Assembly (NCBI GenBank): GCA_934167935.1
Contig: CAKPMH010000015.1
Span: 1 to 31,220, forward strand
Origin: an uncultured Bacilli bacterium
Lineage (GTDB): Bacteria; Bacillota_I; Bacilli_A; RF39; UBA660
Reading direction: 5' to 3'
DNA: 31,220 nt
Position 1 is the stretch's first letter; each line of letters opens with the position of its first letter. The notes beneath the pieces were generated by a model that saw only the letters and a program-made list of their open reading frames with translations, made no database searches and was not told the origin of the DNA. The position numbers and the translations under genes were made by a program. Shown here piece after piece: positions 11,548 through 18,187 of this stretch.

Positions 11548-12237
11548 ATGGATGAAGGAAAAATAGTAAAACAATACTTAGAAAATTTAGATGAAATAGA
11601 AAAAAAAGCTATAATTAATGGTTCAGAAAGAATAAAAGATGAAATAATAAAAAATATAGCAAAAAAAATAGTAGAAAAATCATATGATATAAAAAATTGT
11701 GCTCAATTAAATGAAAAAGAAATAGAAGAAAAAATTTCTTCATCAGTAGATAAAATAGTTAAAAGTTACCATGATGAAATACATTCATATATAGTAATAG
11801 AAAACCAAAAAATAAATGAATCAATGAAAAATAATGGACAAGAACTAACTGTAAATACTGATAAATTAAAAGAAGATTTATCATCACCAGTAAAATATAA
11901 AAATATAAAAAGCAATCCAGATATTTTAAAAGAAATGGTAACAAGAGTAAATTCACACATAGCTTTTAAAAATAAAAATAATAATATGTATTATATAACA
12001 AAAGATCAAATAGAATCATTTGTTAGACAAGAGTTAACGACAAAAACAACTATATTAGAAACAGAGTTAACAAGTTTATATGATTTAGTTTTAAAACAAC
12101 TTAACAATGAAAGACTTAATTTATTAGAAAATATTGCAAAACAAAAAAATCAACAAAATATACAAAACGTTGTTTCAGGAAGTTTAGAAGCAATACTAGA
12201 TGAACCATATGAAGATGAAAATGTAAAAAGATTTTAA
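11548..12237 (+). CDS. Helical protein of unknown function
   Basis: This 229-residue protein is almost wholly made of charged and amphipathic helix (KIVKQYLENLDEIEKKAIINGSERIKDEIIKNIAKKIVEKS and similar). It has no signal peptide, membrane segment or known motif. A strong ribosome site (TTGGAGGATATAAATG) fixes the start. It lies 14 nt after pflA and ends in a terminator, so it may share the pfl transcript. Nothing in the sequence links it to pyruvate formate-lyase activity. I do not recognise the family. Confidence 0.7.
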   Translation: MDEGKIVKQYLENLDEIEKKAIINGSERIKDEIIKNIAKKIVEKSYDIKNCAQLNEKEIEEKISSSVDKIVKSYHDEIHSYIVIENQKINESMKNNGQELTVNTDKLKEDLSSPVKYKNIKSNPDILKEMVTRVNSHIAFKNKNNNMYYITKDQIESFVRQELTTKTTILETELTSLYDLVLKQLNNERLNLLENIAKQKNQQNIQNVVSGSLEAILDEPYEDENVKRF

Positions 12238-12252
12238 TGAATCTTTTTTTTT
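12225..12252 (+). terminator. Terminator after the pfl cluster
   Basis: AAAAAGATT pairs with AATCTTTTT around a 6-nt loop, with a T-run following. The stop codon of the 11548 gene lies in the hairpin. Confidence 0.8.
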
Positions 12253-12258
12253 ATAAAA

Positions 12259-12277
12259 AAACTACTATAAGTAGTTT
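12259..12277 (-). terminator. Terminator of uppP
   Basis: AAACTACT (12259-12266) and AGTAGTTT (12270-12277) form an 8-bp stem with a 3-nt loop. On the reverse strand it is followed by a run of T. It begins directly after the uppP stop codon. Confidence 0.8.
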
Positions 12278-13093
12278 CTATAAAAATATAAGTACAAGTA
12301 ATCCAACTATTAAGCAATAATATACAAAGTAAATTAACTTTCCTTCCTTAACAACATTTTTAAACCATTTTGTACCAATATAAGTAAATATAAATGCAAC
12401 AATCATACTAACTAAATATAAACAAATCATATTTATTGATAAATTTGTATCAAATAAATCTTTAAAACCTAGTAATGTAGTAGCAACACTAATTGGAATA
12501 TATAAAAGAAATGAAAAGTTAAAGGCTGTTTCTCTTTTAAAATCTCTAAACATTCCACCAACTATTGTAGAACCACTTCTACTAATACCAGGAAGTAGTG
12601 CAACTACTTGAAATAAACCAACAAATAAGGCATCAAATATAGTTATATCTTTTTTCTCTTTTTTACCTTTAAAATCTTTAATTAAAAATAAGAATAAAGC
12701 GGTTACAAGTAATGTAGCTCCAACAAATTTAACATTTTCTTCTAAAGCATCAAATAACCCTAATTTTGTAACCACAAGTCCCATAATACCGGCAGGTATT
12801 GTAGCTAAAACAATATACCAAGAATATTTATAATTTGTATAATATTTCTTATCTTTAGTTTTTAAATATCCAAAGAAACCTTTAAATAAACTAACAATTT
12901 CATCTTTAAAAATTAAACAAATAGCTAAAAAGCTTCCAAAATTAGTAATAGTTGCTAAAATACTATAATCAACACTATCAGAACTTCCAATTAACTTTTG
13001 AAATATAAGAAGATGCCCACTTGAAGATACAGGAATTGGTTCAGTTATACCTTGTATAAATCCTAAAAATATAAATTTAATTAAATCTATCAT
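12278..13093 (-). CDS. uppP: Undecaprenyl-diphosphatase UppP (BacA family)
   Basis: This membrane enzyme removes one phosphate from undecaprenyl diphosphate to yield the lipid carrier used for peptidoglycan and other wall polymers. The two signature segments are present: GITEPIPVSSSGH at residues 15-27 (Glu18, Ser23-25, His27) and PGISRSGS at 168-175 (Arg172). These are the residues expected in the active site. The length (271) and about eight hydrophobic segments fit the family. Such enzymes often give bacitracin tolerance. AAGGTGATTATATG marks the start. It is monocistronic on the reverse strand, between converging and diverging neighbours. The DUF368 gene at 1532-2353 acts on the product. 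Confidence 0.96.
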   Translation of the reverse strand: MIDLIKFIFLGFIQGITEPIPVSSSGHLLIFQKLIGSSDSVDYSILATITNFGSFLAICLIFKDEIVSLFKGFFGYLKTKDKKYYTNYKYSWYIVLATIPAGIMGLVVTKLGLFDALEENVKFVGATLLVTALFLFLIKDFKGKKEKKDITIFDALFVGLFQVVALLPGISRSGSTIVGGMFRDFKRETAFNFSFLLYIPISVATTLLGFKDLFDTNLSINMICLYLVSMIVAFIFTYIGTKWFKNVVKEGKLIYFVYYCLIVGLLVLIFL

Positions 13094-13109
13094 ATAATCA
13101 CCTTAATAC

Positions 13110-13115
13110 ATTATA
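13110..13115 (-). promoter_or_regulatory. -10 box of uppP
   Basis: A perfect TATAAT on the reverse strand lies 17 nt before the uppP start. The -35 region (TTTATT) is weak. Confidence 0.4.
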
Positions 13116-13174
13116 CACTAAAAAAAAATTTTAATAAATAAAAAAATAATAAATAATATTAAATAGGTGATAAA

Positions 13175-13399
13175 ATGTATCAAAAAATATTTCTTTTTTT
13201 GGTAGGATTTGGTTTAACCATAATAGGATTATTATATATTATAAGTTATTTAAATTTATTAACAATTGGGTATAATTTTTTATATTATGTTAATTTTATA
13301 ATTAGAAGAATTGAATGTTTATATGCACCATTAGGGTTAATATTAATATTTATTTCAATAAATTTAGATAAGGGAGAGGATTATGATCTACATATATGA
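13175..13399 (+). CDS. Small two-helix membrane protein
   Basis: This 74-residue protein has two hydrophobic helices, at about 5-28 and 45-65, and a short acidic tail (NLDKGEDYDLHI). AATAGGTGATAAAATG gives a good start. Its last 17 nt overlap the next gene, so the two are translationally coupled. I do not recognise the family. Such a pairing suggests a membrane partner for the DUF3603-like protein, but that is inference. Confidence 0.65.
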   Translation: MYQKIFLFLVGFGLTIIGLLYIISYLNLLTIGYNFLYYVNFIIRRIECLYAPLGLILIFISINLDKGEDYDLHI

Positions 13400-14009
13400 T
13401 ATATTATTAAACTTTAAGGATGAATTATATGATTTTTATGATTGGAATAAAAATGATAATATAATACATATTAGAAAAATTCCATTAATAAAAATAAAAG
13501 AAAAAGATTTAGTTAATATTAAAAATAATAATGTTAAATTTGATGAGGAAACATTAAATCAAATAAAAGATAAAGCAGAAATATTTACACCAAAAATATC
13601 AAAAAAAATAGAATATATGACACTATTAAGTGATGGAAATTATGTAATTGGATTACAAATAGAGGGTAAAAAAATAAAAAAATCCAGTCTTTTAATAGAT
13701 GAAGAATTAGATATATTAGAAGATGTAAATAATTTGGACTTTATGAATATAAATTACAAAATAATAAATAAAGGTATTAATAATGAATTAAAAACAAGAA
13801 AGCAAAGAGAAACAGAAAAATTTATAAAAAAAGGAATAAATAAAATAAAAAATGATGAAGAAAAATTAAAATATCTTTATTATGAATGCTTTGATAAAAA
13901 GGAAGAAAACAAAGAAAAAATACTTCATAAAATGCTAAATAATATTAATAATTTAGATGTAAATAAAAAAATATATAATTTTTTAAAATTGATAGAAGTA
14001 TACAAATAA
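13383..14009 (+). CDS. DUF3603-like protein
   Basis: This 208-residue soluble protein begins MIYIYDILLNFKDELYDFYDW and continues with a charged stretch and HIRKIPLIKI. This matches the remembered layout of DUF3603 proteins of Bacilli (a 'Y-DVxxNF...F-EW...IPLxKI' start, then a central 'LSDGNYVIGLQIEGKKIKKSSLLIDEE' segment). The C-terminus is helical and Lys-rich. No enzyme motif is visible. The start has GGGAGAGGATTATG and lies inside the preceding small membrane gene. The function of the family is unknown to me. Assignment is from memory of the pattern and would need a profile search. Confidence 0.7.
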   Translation: MIYIYDILLNFKDELYDFYDWNKNDNIIHIRKIPLIKIKEKDLVNIKNNNVKFDEETLNQIKDKAEIFTPKISKKIEYMTLLSDGNYVIGLQIEGKKIKKSSLLIDEELDILEDVNNLDFMNINYKIINKGINNELKTRKQRETEKFIKKGINKIKNDEEKLKYLYYECFDKKEENKEKILHKMLNNINNLDVNKKIYNFLKLIEVYK

Positions 14010-14055
14010 TGTATAAAAATTAGGGTAATGATAATAATAATAACAAGGAGGTCAT

Positions 14056-14610
14056 ATGAAAAAGGTAATAGTATTTATGTTAGGATTAATTTTAGTAACA
14101 GGATGTTCATGTGGTAATACTAATTTAGTGAAAAAAACACCAACTAAAACTGTAGAAAACTTCTTTAAAAATTATCAAACATTAGATAGTAGTGTTATAA
14201 AACAACTAGATGAAGTAGTTGATAAAAAAACAGAATTTACAGAAGAACAAAAAAAAGAATATAAAGAACTTATGAAAAAACATTATAAGGAATTAACATA
14301 TGAAGTAAAGGATGAAGTAATAGATGGTGATAATGCAACTGTTACAGTTGAAATAGAAGTAACAGATTATTCAAAAATAATGACAGATGCTGATACTTAC
14401 TTATCACAAAATCCTAATGAATTTAATAATAGTGAAGGAGTATATGATGTAACTTTATTTACTAATTATAGATTAGAAAAACTTAAAGAAGCAAAAGATA
14501 AAGTAAAATATACTCTTAATTTAACTCTAACAAAAGTTAATGATGAATGGATGCTAGATACATTAAGTGATACTGATGAGAGCAAAATTCATGGAACATA
14601 TGTATATTAA
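14056..14610 (+). CDS. Lipoprotein, NTF2-like (DUF4878-type) domain possible
   Basis: The signal peptide ends in the lipobox LVTGC, with Cys17 as lipid-attachment site. The mature part, about 168 residues, starts with TPTKTVENFFKNYQTLDSS, then an acidic helix and alternating strands (DGDNATVTVEIEVTDY ... KVKYTLNLTLTKVNDEWMLDTLS). This order, helix then curved sheet ending in 'NDEWML', is typical of NTF2-like lipoproteins (DUF4878/DUF5105 type). It should sit on the outer face of the membrane. Start: AAGGAGGTCATATG, a near-perfect ribosome site. It ends in its own terminator. Function is unknown. Confidence 0.78.
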   Translation: MKKVIVFMLGLILVTGCSCGNTNLVKKTPTKTVENFFKNYQTLDSSVIKQLDEVVDKKTEFTEEQKKEYKELMKKHYKELTYEVKDEVIDGDNATVTVEIEVTDYSKIMTDADTYLSQNPNEFNNSEGVYDVTLFTNYRLEKLKEAKDKVKYTLNLTLTKVNDEWMLDTLSDTDESKIHGTYVY

Positions 14611-14631
14611 AAGATTTTAAAATCTTTTTTT
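14609..14631 (+). terminator. Terminator after the lipoprotein gene
   Basis: AAAAGATT (14609-14616) pairs with AATCTTTT (14621-14628) around a TTAA loop, followed by T residues. Confidence 0.8.
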
Positions 14632-14676
14632 TATTGAAAATTTATAGTATAATTAATAAAGATAGTAGGTGGTTAT

Positions 14677-15966
14677 ATGAAAAAATCTTTATTTATAGTA
14701 ATATTAATTCTTTTTATCATGATAATACCATTTACACTATCAAAAAACGAAATATCAAAAACAATTATTAAAACAGAAAAATTAACAACAAATAATAATC
14801 AAAAAATTTTAGAAAATTATGGATATATAAGTGGATATAGTTGTAAAAAAATAACAGTTATAAATGAAGATGGTACTTTAAATGGTAGATACAATTTAGA
14901 GGATTATGTTGTTGGTGTTGTATCCGGTGAAGCACACGTATTAGATGATGAAGAAACATTTAAAGCTATGTCGGTTCTAGCAAGAACATATGCATTATAT
15001 GTAACTAAAAATTGTAAATATTCAATTGTAAATAGTGAAGCAAACCAAGTAATGGATAATCCTAAAATTGTATCTAAAAAAATAAAAGATGCTGTATCTA
15101 AAACCAATGGAGAAGTATTAACTTTAAACGGAAATTTAGTAAAATCTGAATATGATTCATTTTATATGGGAACTGGATTTTATTGTGATTATAAGTATTG
15201 TTATAGTACTTACTTAAAAGTAGGTGATAAAAATCCTAAAAAACAAAAAATTAAAGTTCCAGCAAGTTGGCGTAATGACTTATCTGGAGGTCATGGAAAA
15301 GGATTAAGTCAATATGGCTCAAAATATTTATCTATGCAAGGTTATGATTACAAAAAAATATTAAAATATTTTTATGCAGATGGAGTTAAAATAAGTACTA
15401 TAATTAAGCCAAATGTAGATGGACTTGAAATAGAAAATAATTTTATAACAAGAAAAACAAGACCACTTAGAAATAATAAATTTTATTATATAAATGACGT
15501 GGTAAACAAAATAACTAAAGAAGGAGATTCAACTTGGTATGCAACATCTAGAGCTAATGAAATATTAAAATCAAAAAATATAGAAAAAAACTTTCCATAT
15601 TTAAAAGACTCTGAAAATTATTGTAATGTAAGTAATTTTAATAAGTCATATAATTATGAAGAACCACATATTGGATCTATTATAAGTTATGGTAAACATC
15701 TAGCAATTATAGAAAATGTTCATGATGATATGGTTGATATAACTGAAGCATATATAGGCCTAGGATATTATAAAATAGAATTTGCTAATGAATATTTAAA
15801 TGAAACAGGTATGTATTATAATGCTAAAACAAATAGCAAGGATAGAAAATATAATTGTGAAAAAAATGGTAGTGGATGTTTTAAAAGAACAAATAATATA
15901 AAAATATCTGAATTAAAAAGTAGATGGGGATATGATTTTAAATGTTACATATATCTAGTAAATTAA
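14677..15966 (+). CDS. SpoIID/LytB-domain protein fused to a degenerate CHAP domain
   Basis: SpoIID is a lytic transglycosylase that cuts denuded glycan strands during forespore engulfment. After a signal anchor (4-21), the SpoIID domain spans about 50-245. It has YNLEDYVVGVVSGEAH with the catalytic-type Glu85, the MSVLARTYALY helix, and GGHGKGLSQYG at 204-214. Cys170 and Cys175 lie where a Cys pair binds zinc in clostridial SpoIID, though spaced here by four residues. From about 265 to 410 there is a CHAP-like domain: GDSTWYATSRANEIL (283-297) and KHLAIIENV (His341). Active CHAP amidases have Cys in the 'G-C-TWY' position; here it is Ser285. The C-terminus has further Cys. The last 25 nt overlap the next lipoprotein gene. 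The domain pairing would join glycan- and peptide-binding functions in one protein. Confidence 0.85.
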   Translation: MKKSLFIVILILFIMIIPFTLSKNEISKTIIKTEKLTTNNNQKILENYGYISGYSCKKITVINEDGTLNGRYNLEDYVVGVVSGEAHVLDDEETFKAMSVLARTYALYVTKNCKYSIVNSEANQVMDNPKIVSKKIKDAVSKTNGEVLTLNGNLVKSEYDSFYMGTGFYCDYKYCYSTYLKVGDKNPKKQKIKVPASWRNDLSGGHGKGLSQYGSKYLSMQGYDYKKILKYFYADGVKISTIIKPNVDGLEIENNFITRKTRPLRNNKFYYINDVVNKITKEGDSTWYATSRANEILKSKNIEKNFPYLKDSENYCNVSNFNKSYNYEEPHIGSIISYGKHLAIIENVHDDMVDITEAYIGLGYYKIEFANEYLNETGMYYNAKTNSKDRKYNCEKNGSGCFKRTNNIKISELKSRWGYDFKCYIYLVN

Positions 15967-16685
15967 AAATAATAGTATTTTTATCATTTATTTTATTATT
16001 AAGTGGTTGTGAGGCTGAATACAATATTGATATAAATAATAATAACTTAAAAGAAACAATAAATATAAAAGAATTAAACATAGAAAAATTTAATGAAAAA
16101 AATTCATTATTATATAATCTTACTCCACAAGATTATTTAGATACAAATTTAAAGTGGCCAACACCTGTATACAAAAATAGTGAATTAAATCCATATGAAC
16201 CAATTAAACTTAATAATATAAAATACTATACGAAAACAAATATAAGTAATTATAAAGTTTTAGGACTCAGTTTAAGCTATAATCATAATCAAAATGATTA
16301 TATAAATTCTGATATTTTAAACAAATGTTATGATGTAAGTTATAGTAAAACAAATGATAAAATACATTTTGAGACAATAAGTGAGTTCAAATGTTTTGAT
16401 GAATATAAAATTTTAGAAAACGTAACTGTTAATTTAAATACAAAATGTAATGTAGAAAATGAAAATTCAGATAATAAAAATATAAATAAATATACTTGGT
16501 ATATAACAAAAGACAATTATAAAAGTAAAAAAATAAATTTTGATGTAGAATGTATACAAAAAACTGAAAAAAAAGAAGTAAATGAAAAAGATACACTAAT
16601 TATGTTTATAATATTATATATTTTAGTAATATCTTTAATAATCTTAATAGTAAAAATATTACATTATAAAAACAATAAAATATAA
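15942..16685 (+). CDS. Lipoprotein with C-terminal transmembrane helix
   Basis: The signal peptide ends in LLSGC, with Cys23 as lipidation site. About 190 extracytoplasmic residues follow, rich in Asn and Lys, with three or four Cys that could form disulphides. A strong hydrophobic helix lies at about 218-238, followed by the basic tail KILHYKNNKI. The protein is thus held at both ends: lipid outside, helix through the membrane. The start overlaps the SpoIID-CHAP gene by 25 nt, but the ribosome site (GGGG 12 nt upstream) is weak, so it may depend on coupling. I do not recognise the family. Its position suggests it partners the SpoIID-type protein. Confidence 0.75.
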   Translation: MLHISSKLKIIVFLSFILLLSGCEAEYNIDINNNNLKETINIKELNIEKFNEKNSLLYNLTPQDYLDTNLKWPTPVYKNSELNPYEPIKLNNIKYYTKTNISNYKVLGLSLSYNHNQNDYINSDILNKCYDVSYSKTNDKIHFETISEFKCFDEYKILENVTVNLNTKCNVENENSDNKNINKYTWYITKDNYKSKKINFDVECIQKTEKKEVNEKDTLIMFIILYILVISLIILIVKILHYKNNKI

Positions 16686-16708
16686 AGCTTGAAAAAGCTT
16701 TTTTTTTA
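16684..16708 (+). terminator. Terminator before the NAD operon
   Basis: AAAGCTT pairs with AAGCTTT around a GAAA tetraloop, followed by a T-run. The same hairpin recurs at 24672-24693. Confidence 0.85.
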
Positions 16709-16735
16709 AAAAACAAAAAAATTTTAAAAAAAGTG

Positions 16736-16764
16736 TTGACAAAACAAAATGTTTTTAATAAAAT
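16736..16764 (+). promoter_or_regulatory. Strong sigma-A promoter of the NAD salvage operon
   Basis: A perfect TTGACA (16736-16741), 17-nt spacer and TAAAAT (16759-16764). It is the best promoter in the window. The last base of the -10 box is the first base of a palindromic site (16764-16774), so a protein on that site would block RNA polymerase. Confidence 0.8.
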
Positions 16765-16774
16765 GTTAATAACA
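16764..16774 (+). promoter_or_regulatory. Candidate operator 1, TGTTAATAACA
   Basis: A perfect palindrome, TGTTA-A-TAACA, placed at the -10 / start-site region. It is one of three such sites, all tied to the NAD operon. An NrtR-type regulator is encoded at 23847-24668 and is the natural candidate to bind it. That assignment is inference. Confidence 0.55.
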
Positions 16775-16800
16775 AGCGAAAAACTTGTCAAATATTTATC

Positions 16801-16836
16801 TTATGTTATTAACAAAATATTAAAAAGAAAGAAGGA
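16801..16836 (+). repeat. 36-nt leader repeat, copy 1
   Basis: This sequence, from TTATGTTATT to AAAGAAGGA, is identical to 17211-17246. It includes the palindrome at 16804-16814 and the start of the ribosome site. Together with the similarity of the proteins that follow each copy, it shows that a unit of about 410 nt was duplicated in tandem. Confidence 0.97.
16804..16814 (+). promoter_or_regulatory. Candidate operator 2, TGTTATTAACA
   Basis: The palindrome TGTTA-T-TAACA is centred 40 bp (about four helical turns) from operator 1, a spacing suited to cooperative binding or looping. It is also the reverse complement of operator 1, so the RNA could form an 11-bp hairpin. Confidence 0.5.
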
Positions 16837-16842
16837 AATAAA

Positions 16843-17199
16843 ATGATATTAGAAATGACAAAGGAACAAACAATTAAATTAATTAAAGGTTATTATAAAA
16901 TAAATGAAAAAATGGATGTTGATGTAAAATTTGATACATTCACAAGTTACTATGGAGATTTTAATAGACAGAGTTTAATTAATACAAACATTATTGTAGA
17001 AGCAAAAAAGGAAATATTAAATGAAGTATTTGAATTTAACTATAAATTAGATATGGAAGATACAAAAAAAATCTTAAAAACATTATTGTTAGAACAAATA
17101 GATTTTGATGAAATGAATATTAGATACAATATAAATAGATCAGAGCAATTTGAAGGCCTAACAGTAAATGTAAAATCAAAACAAAAAGTAAAAAATTAA
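16843..17199 (+). CDS. Small protein, stand-alone paralogue of the N-terminal domain of the nicotinamidase fusion
   Basis: This 118-residue protein opens with an amphipathic helix (MTKEQTIKLIKGYYK), then strands (MDVDVKFDTFT, NTNIIVEA), a second helix (MEDTKKILKTLLLEQIDFDEMNI) and final strands (EQFEGLTVNVKSKQK). By eye about half of the positions match the first 115 residues of the next gene, including MDVDVKF, ILKTLLLE and EQFEGL. There is no signal peptide or metal-binding motif. It is the first gene after the NAD promoter, with GAAGGAAATAAAATG as ribosome site. Function is unknown. A ligand-sensing or protein-interaction role is only a guess. Confidence 0.8.
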   Translation: MILEMTKEQTIKLIKGYYKINEKMDVDVKFDTFTSYYGDFNRQSLINTNIIVEAKKEILNEVFEFNYKLDMEDTKKILKTLLLEQIDFDEMNIRYNINRSEQFEGLTVNVKSKQKVKN

Positions 17200-17210
17200 T
17201 TTATTATATT

Positions 17211-17246
17211 TTATGTTATTAACAAAATATTAAAAAGAAAGAAGGA
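17211..17246 (+). repeat. 36-nt leader repeat, copy 2
   Basis: Identical to 16801-16836. It lies between the small paralogue gene and the nicotinamidase fusion, and carries the third palindrome plus the ribosome site. Confidence 0.97.
17214..17224 (+). promoter_or_regulatory. Candidate operator 3, TGTTATTAACA
   Basis: A third copy of the TGTTA-N-TAACA palindrome, inside leader repeat copy 2. It may be a working site or a passive result of the duplication. Confidence 0.4.
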
Positions 17247-17253
17247 GATAAAA

Positions 17254-18177
17254 ATGACATTACAAATGACAAAAGATCAAATAATTAAATTAATAAAAAC
17301 GTATTATAAAAAATATCAAAACATGGATGTTGATGTAAAATTTAATACATTTACAAATTGTTCTTTAGATTTTAATAAAGAAAGATCAATTAAAATAAAT
17401 ATTATCGTAGAGGAAATAAAAGATACGTACAAATTTAAAAATGAATTAGATATAGAAGACATAAAAAATATTCTAAAAACATTATTACTAGAAGAAATGA
17501 ATTTAGATGAAATGGATATTAATTATAATGTAAATGAGTTAGAACAATTTGAAGGACTAAGAATAAACATAAAATCAAAACAAAATATAAAAAATTTAAA
17601 ATATTATGAAGGAATTCTTATCGTAGTAGATATGATAAATGGATTTGTAAAGGAAGGTGCATTACATGATAAAAAAATTATAGATGTAGTTCCAAGACAA
17701 ATCGAGTTAATAAAAGAAGCTAAACAAAGAAATGATTTAGTTGTATTTATTAGAGATGTTCATACAGAAAAATCGGTAGAACACAAAAGATTTAATGGAG
17801 CACTTCATTGCATTAAAGGAAGTGGTGAAGAAAATTTAATAGATGAATTAAAACCATATCAAAAAGACTCGATTTCGTTTGAAAAAAATTCAACTTCATT
17901 TATGTTTGCAAAAGGATTTATTCAAATGTTAGAACAATTAAAAAATTTAAAAAGAGTTGATGTAATTGGATGTTGTACAGACATTTGTATTGCAAATGGA
18001 GTAATTCCAATGATGAATTATTTTGATGAAAATAATAGAGATATTATAGTAAATGTTCATGAGGATGCGATAGAAACATATGATGCACCATTTCATGATA
18101 GAAATAAGTATAAAGAAGCAGCACTATTATTAATGAATCAACAAGGTGCAAAAATAAAATCAAAAAAAATAAGATAG
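17254..18177 (+). CDS. pncA: Nicotinamidase with an extra N-terminal domain
   Basis: Nicotinamidase converts nicotinamide to nicotinate, the first step of salvage. Residues about 118-307 are an isochorismatase-like domain with the catalytic triad: Asp126 (IVVDMINGF), Lys211 (SFEKNSTSF) and Cys245 (GCCTDICIANG). Residues 1-115 are an added domain, paralogous to the whole protein at 16843-17199. Typical nicotinamidases are about 180-210 residues, so this 307-residue form is a true fusion: the reading frame is open throughout and the only good ribosome site (GAAGGAGATAAAAATG) lies before the first domain. It is followed at 10 nt by pncB. Its leader is a copy of the operon leader. Confidence 0.92.
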   Translation: MTLQMTKDQIIKLIKTYYKKYQNMDVDVKFNTFTNCSLDFNKERSIKINIIVEEIKDTYKFKNELDIEDIKNILKTLLLEEMNLDEMDINYNVNELEQFEGLRINIKSKQNIKNLKYYEGILIVVDMINGFVKEGALHDKKIIDVVPRQIELIKEAKQRNDLVVFIRDVHTEKSVEHKRFNGALHCIKGSGEENLIDELKPYQKDSISFEKNSTSFMFAKGFIQMLEQLKNLKRVDVIGCCTDICIANGVIPMMNYFDENNRDIIVNVHEDAIETYDAPFHDRNKYKEAALLLMNQQGAKIKSKKIR

Positions 18178-18187
18178 GAGAGATAAT

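Noticed and set aside
16764..16814. Rex binding sites
   Set aside because: Rex boxes have TTGTTAA or TTGTGA halves separated by about 4-6 nt. Here the halves are TGTTA and TAACA with a single central base, and an NrtR gene offers a better partner.
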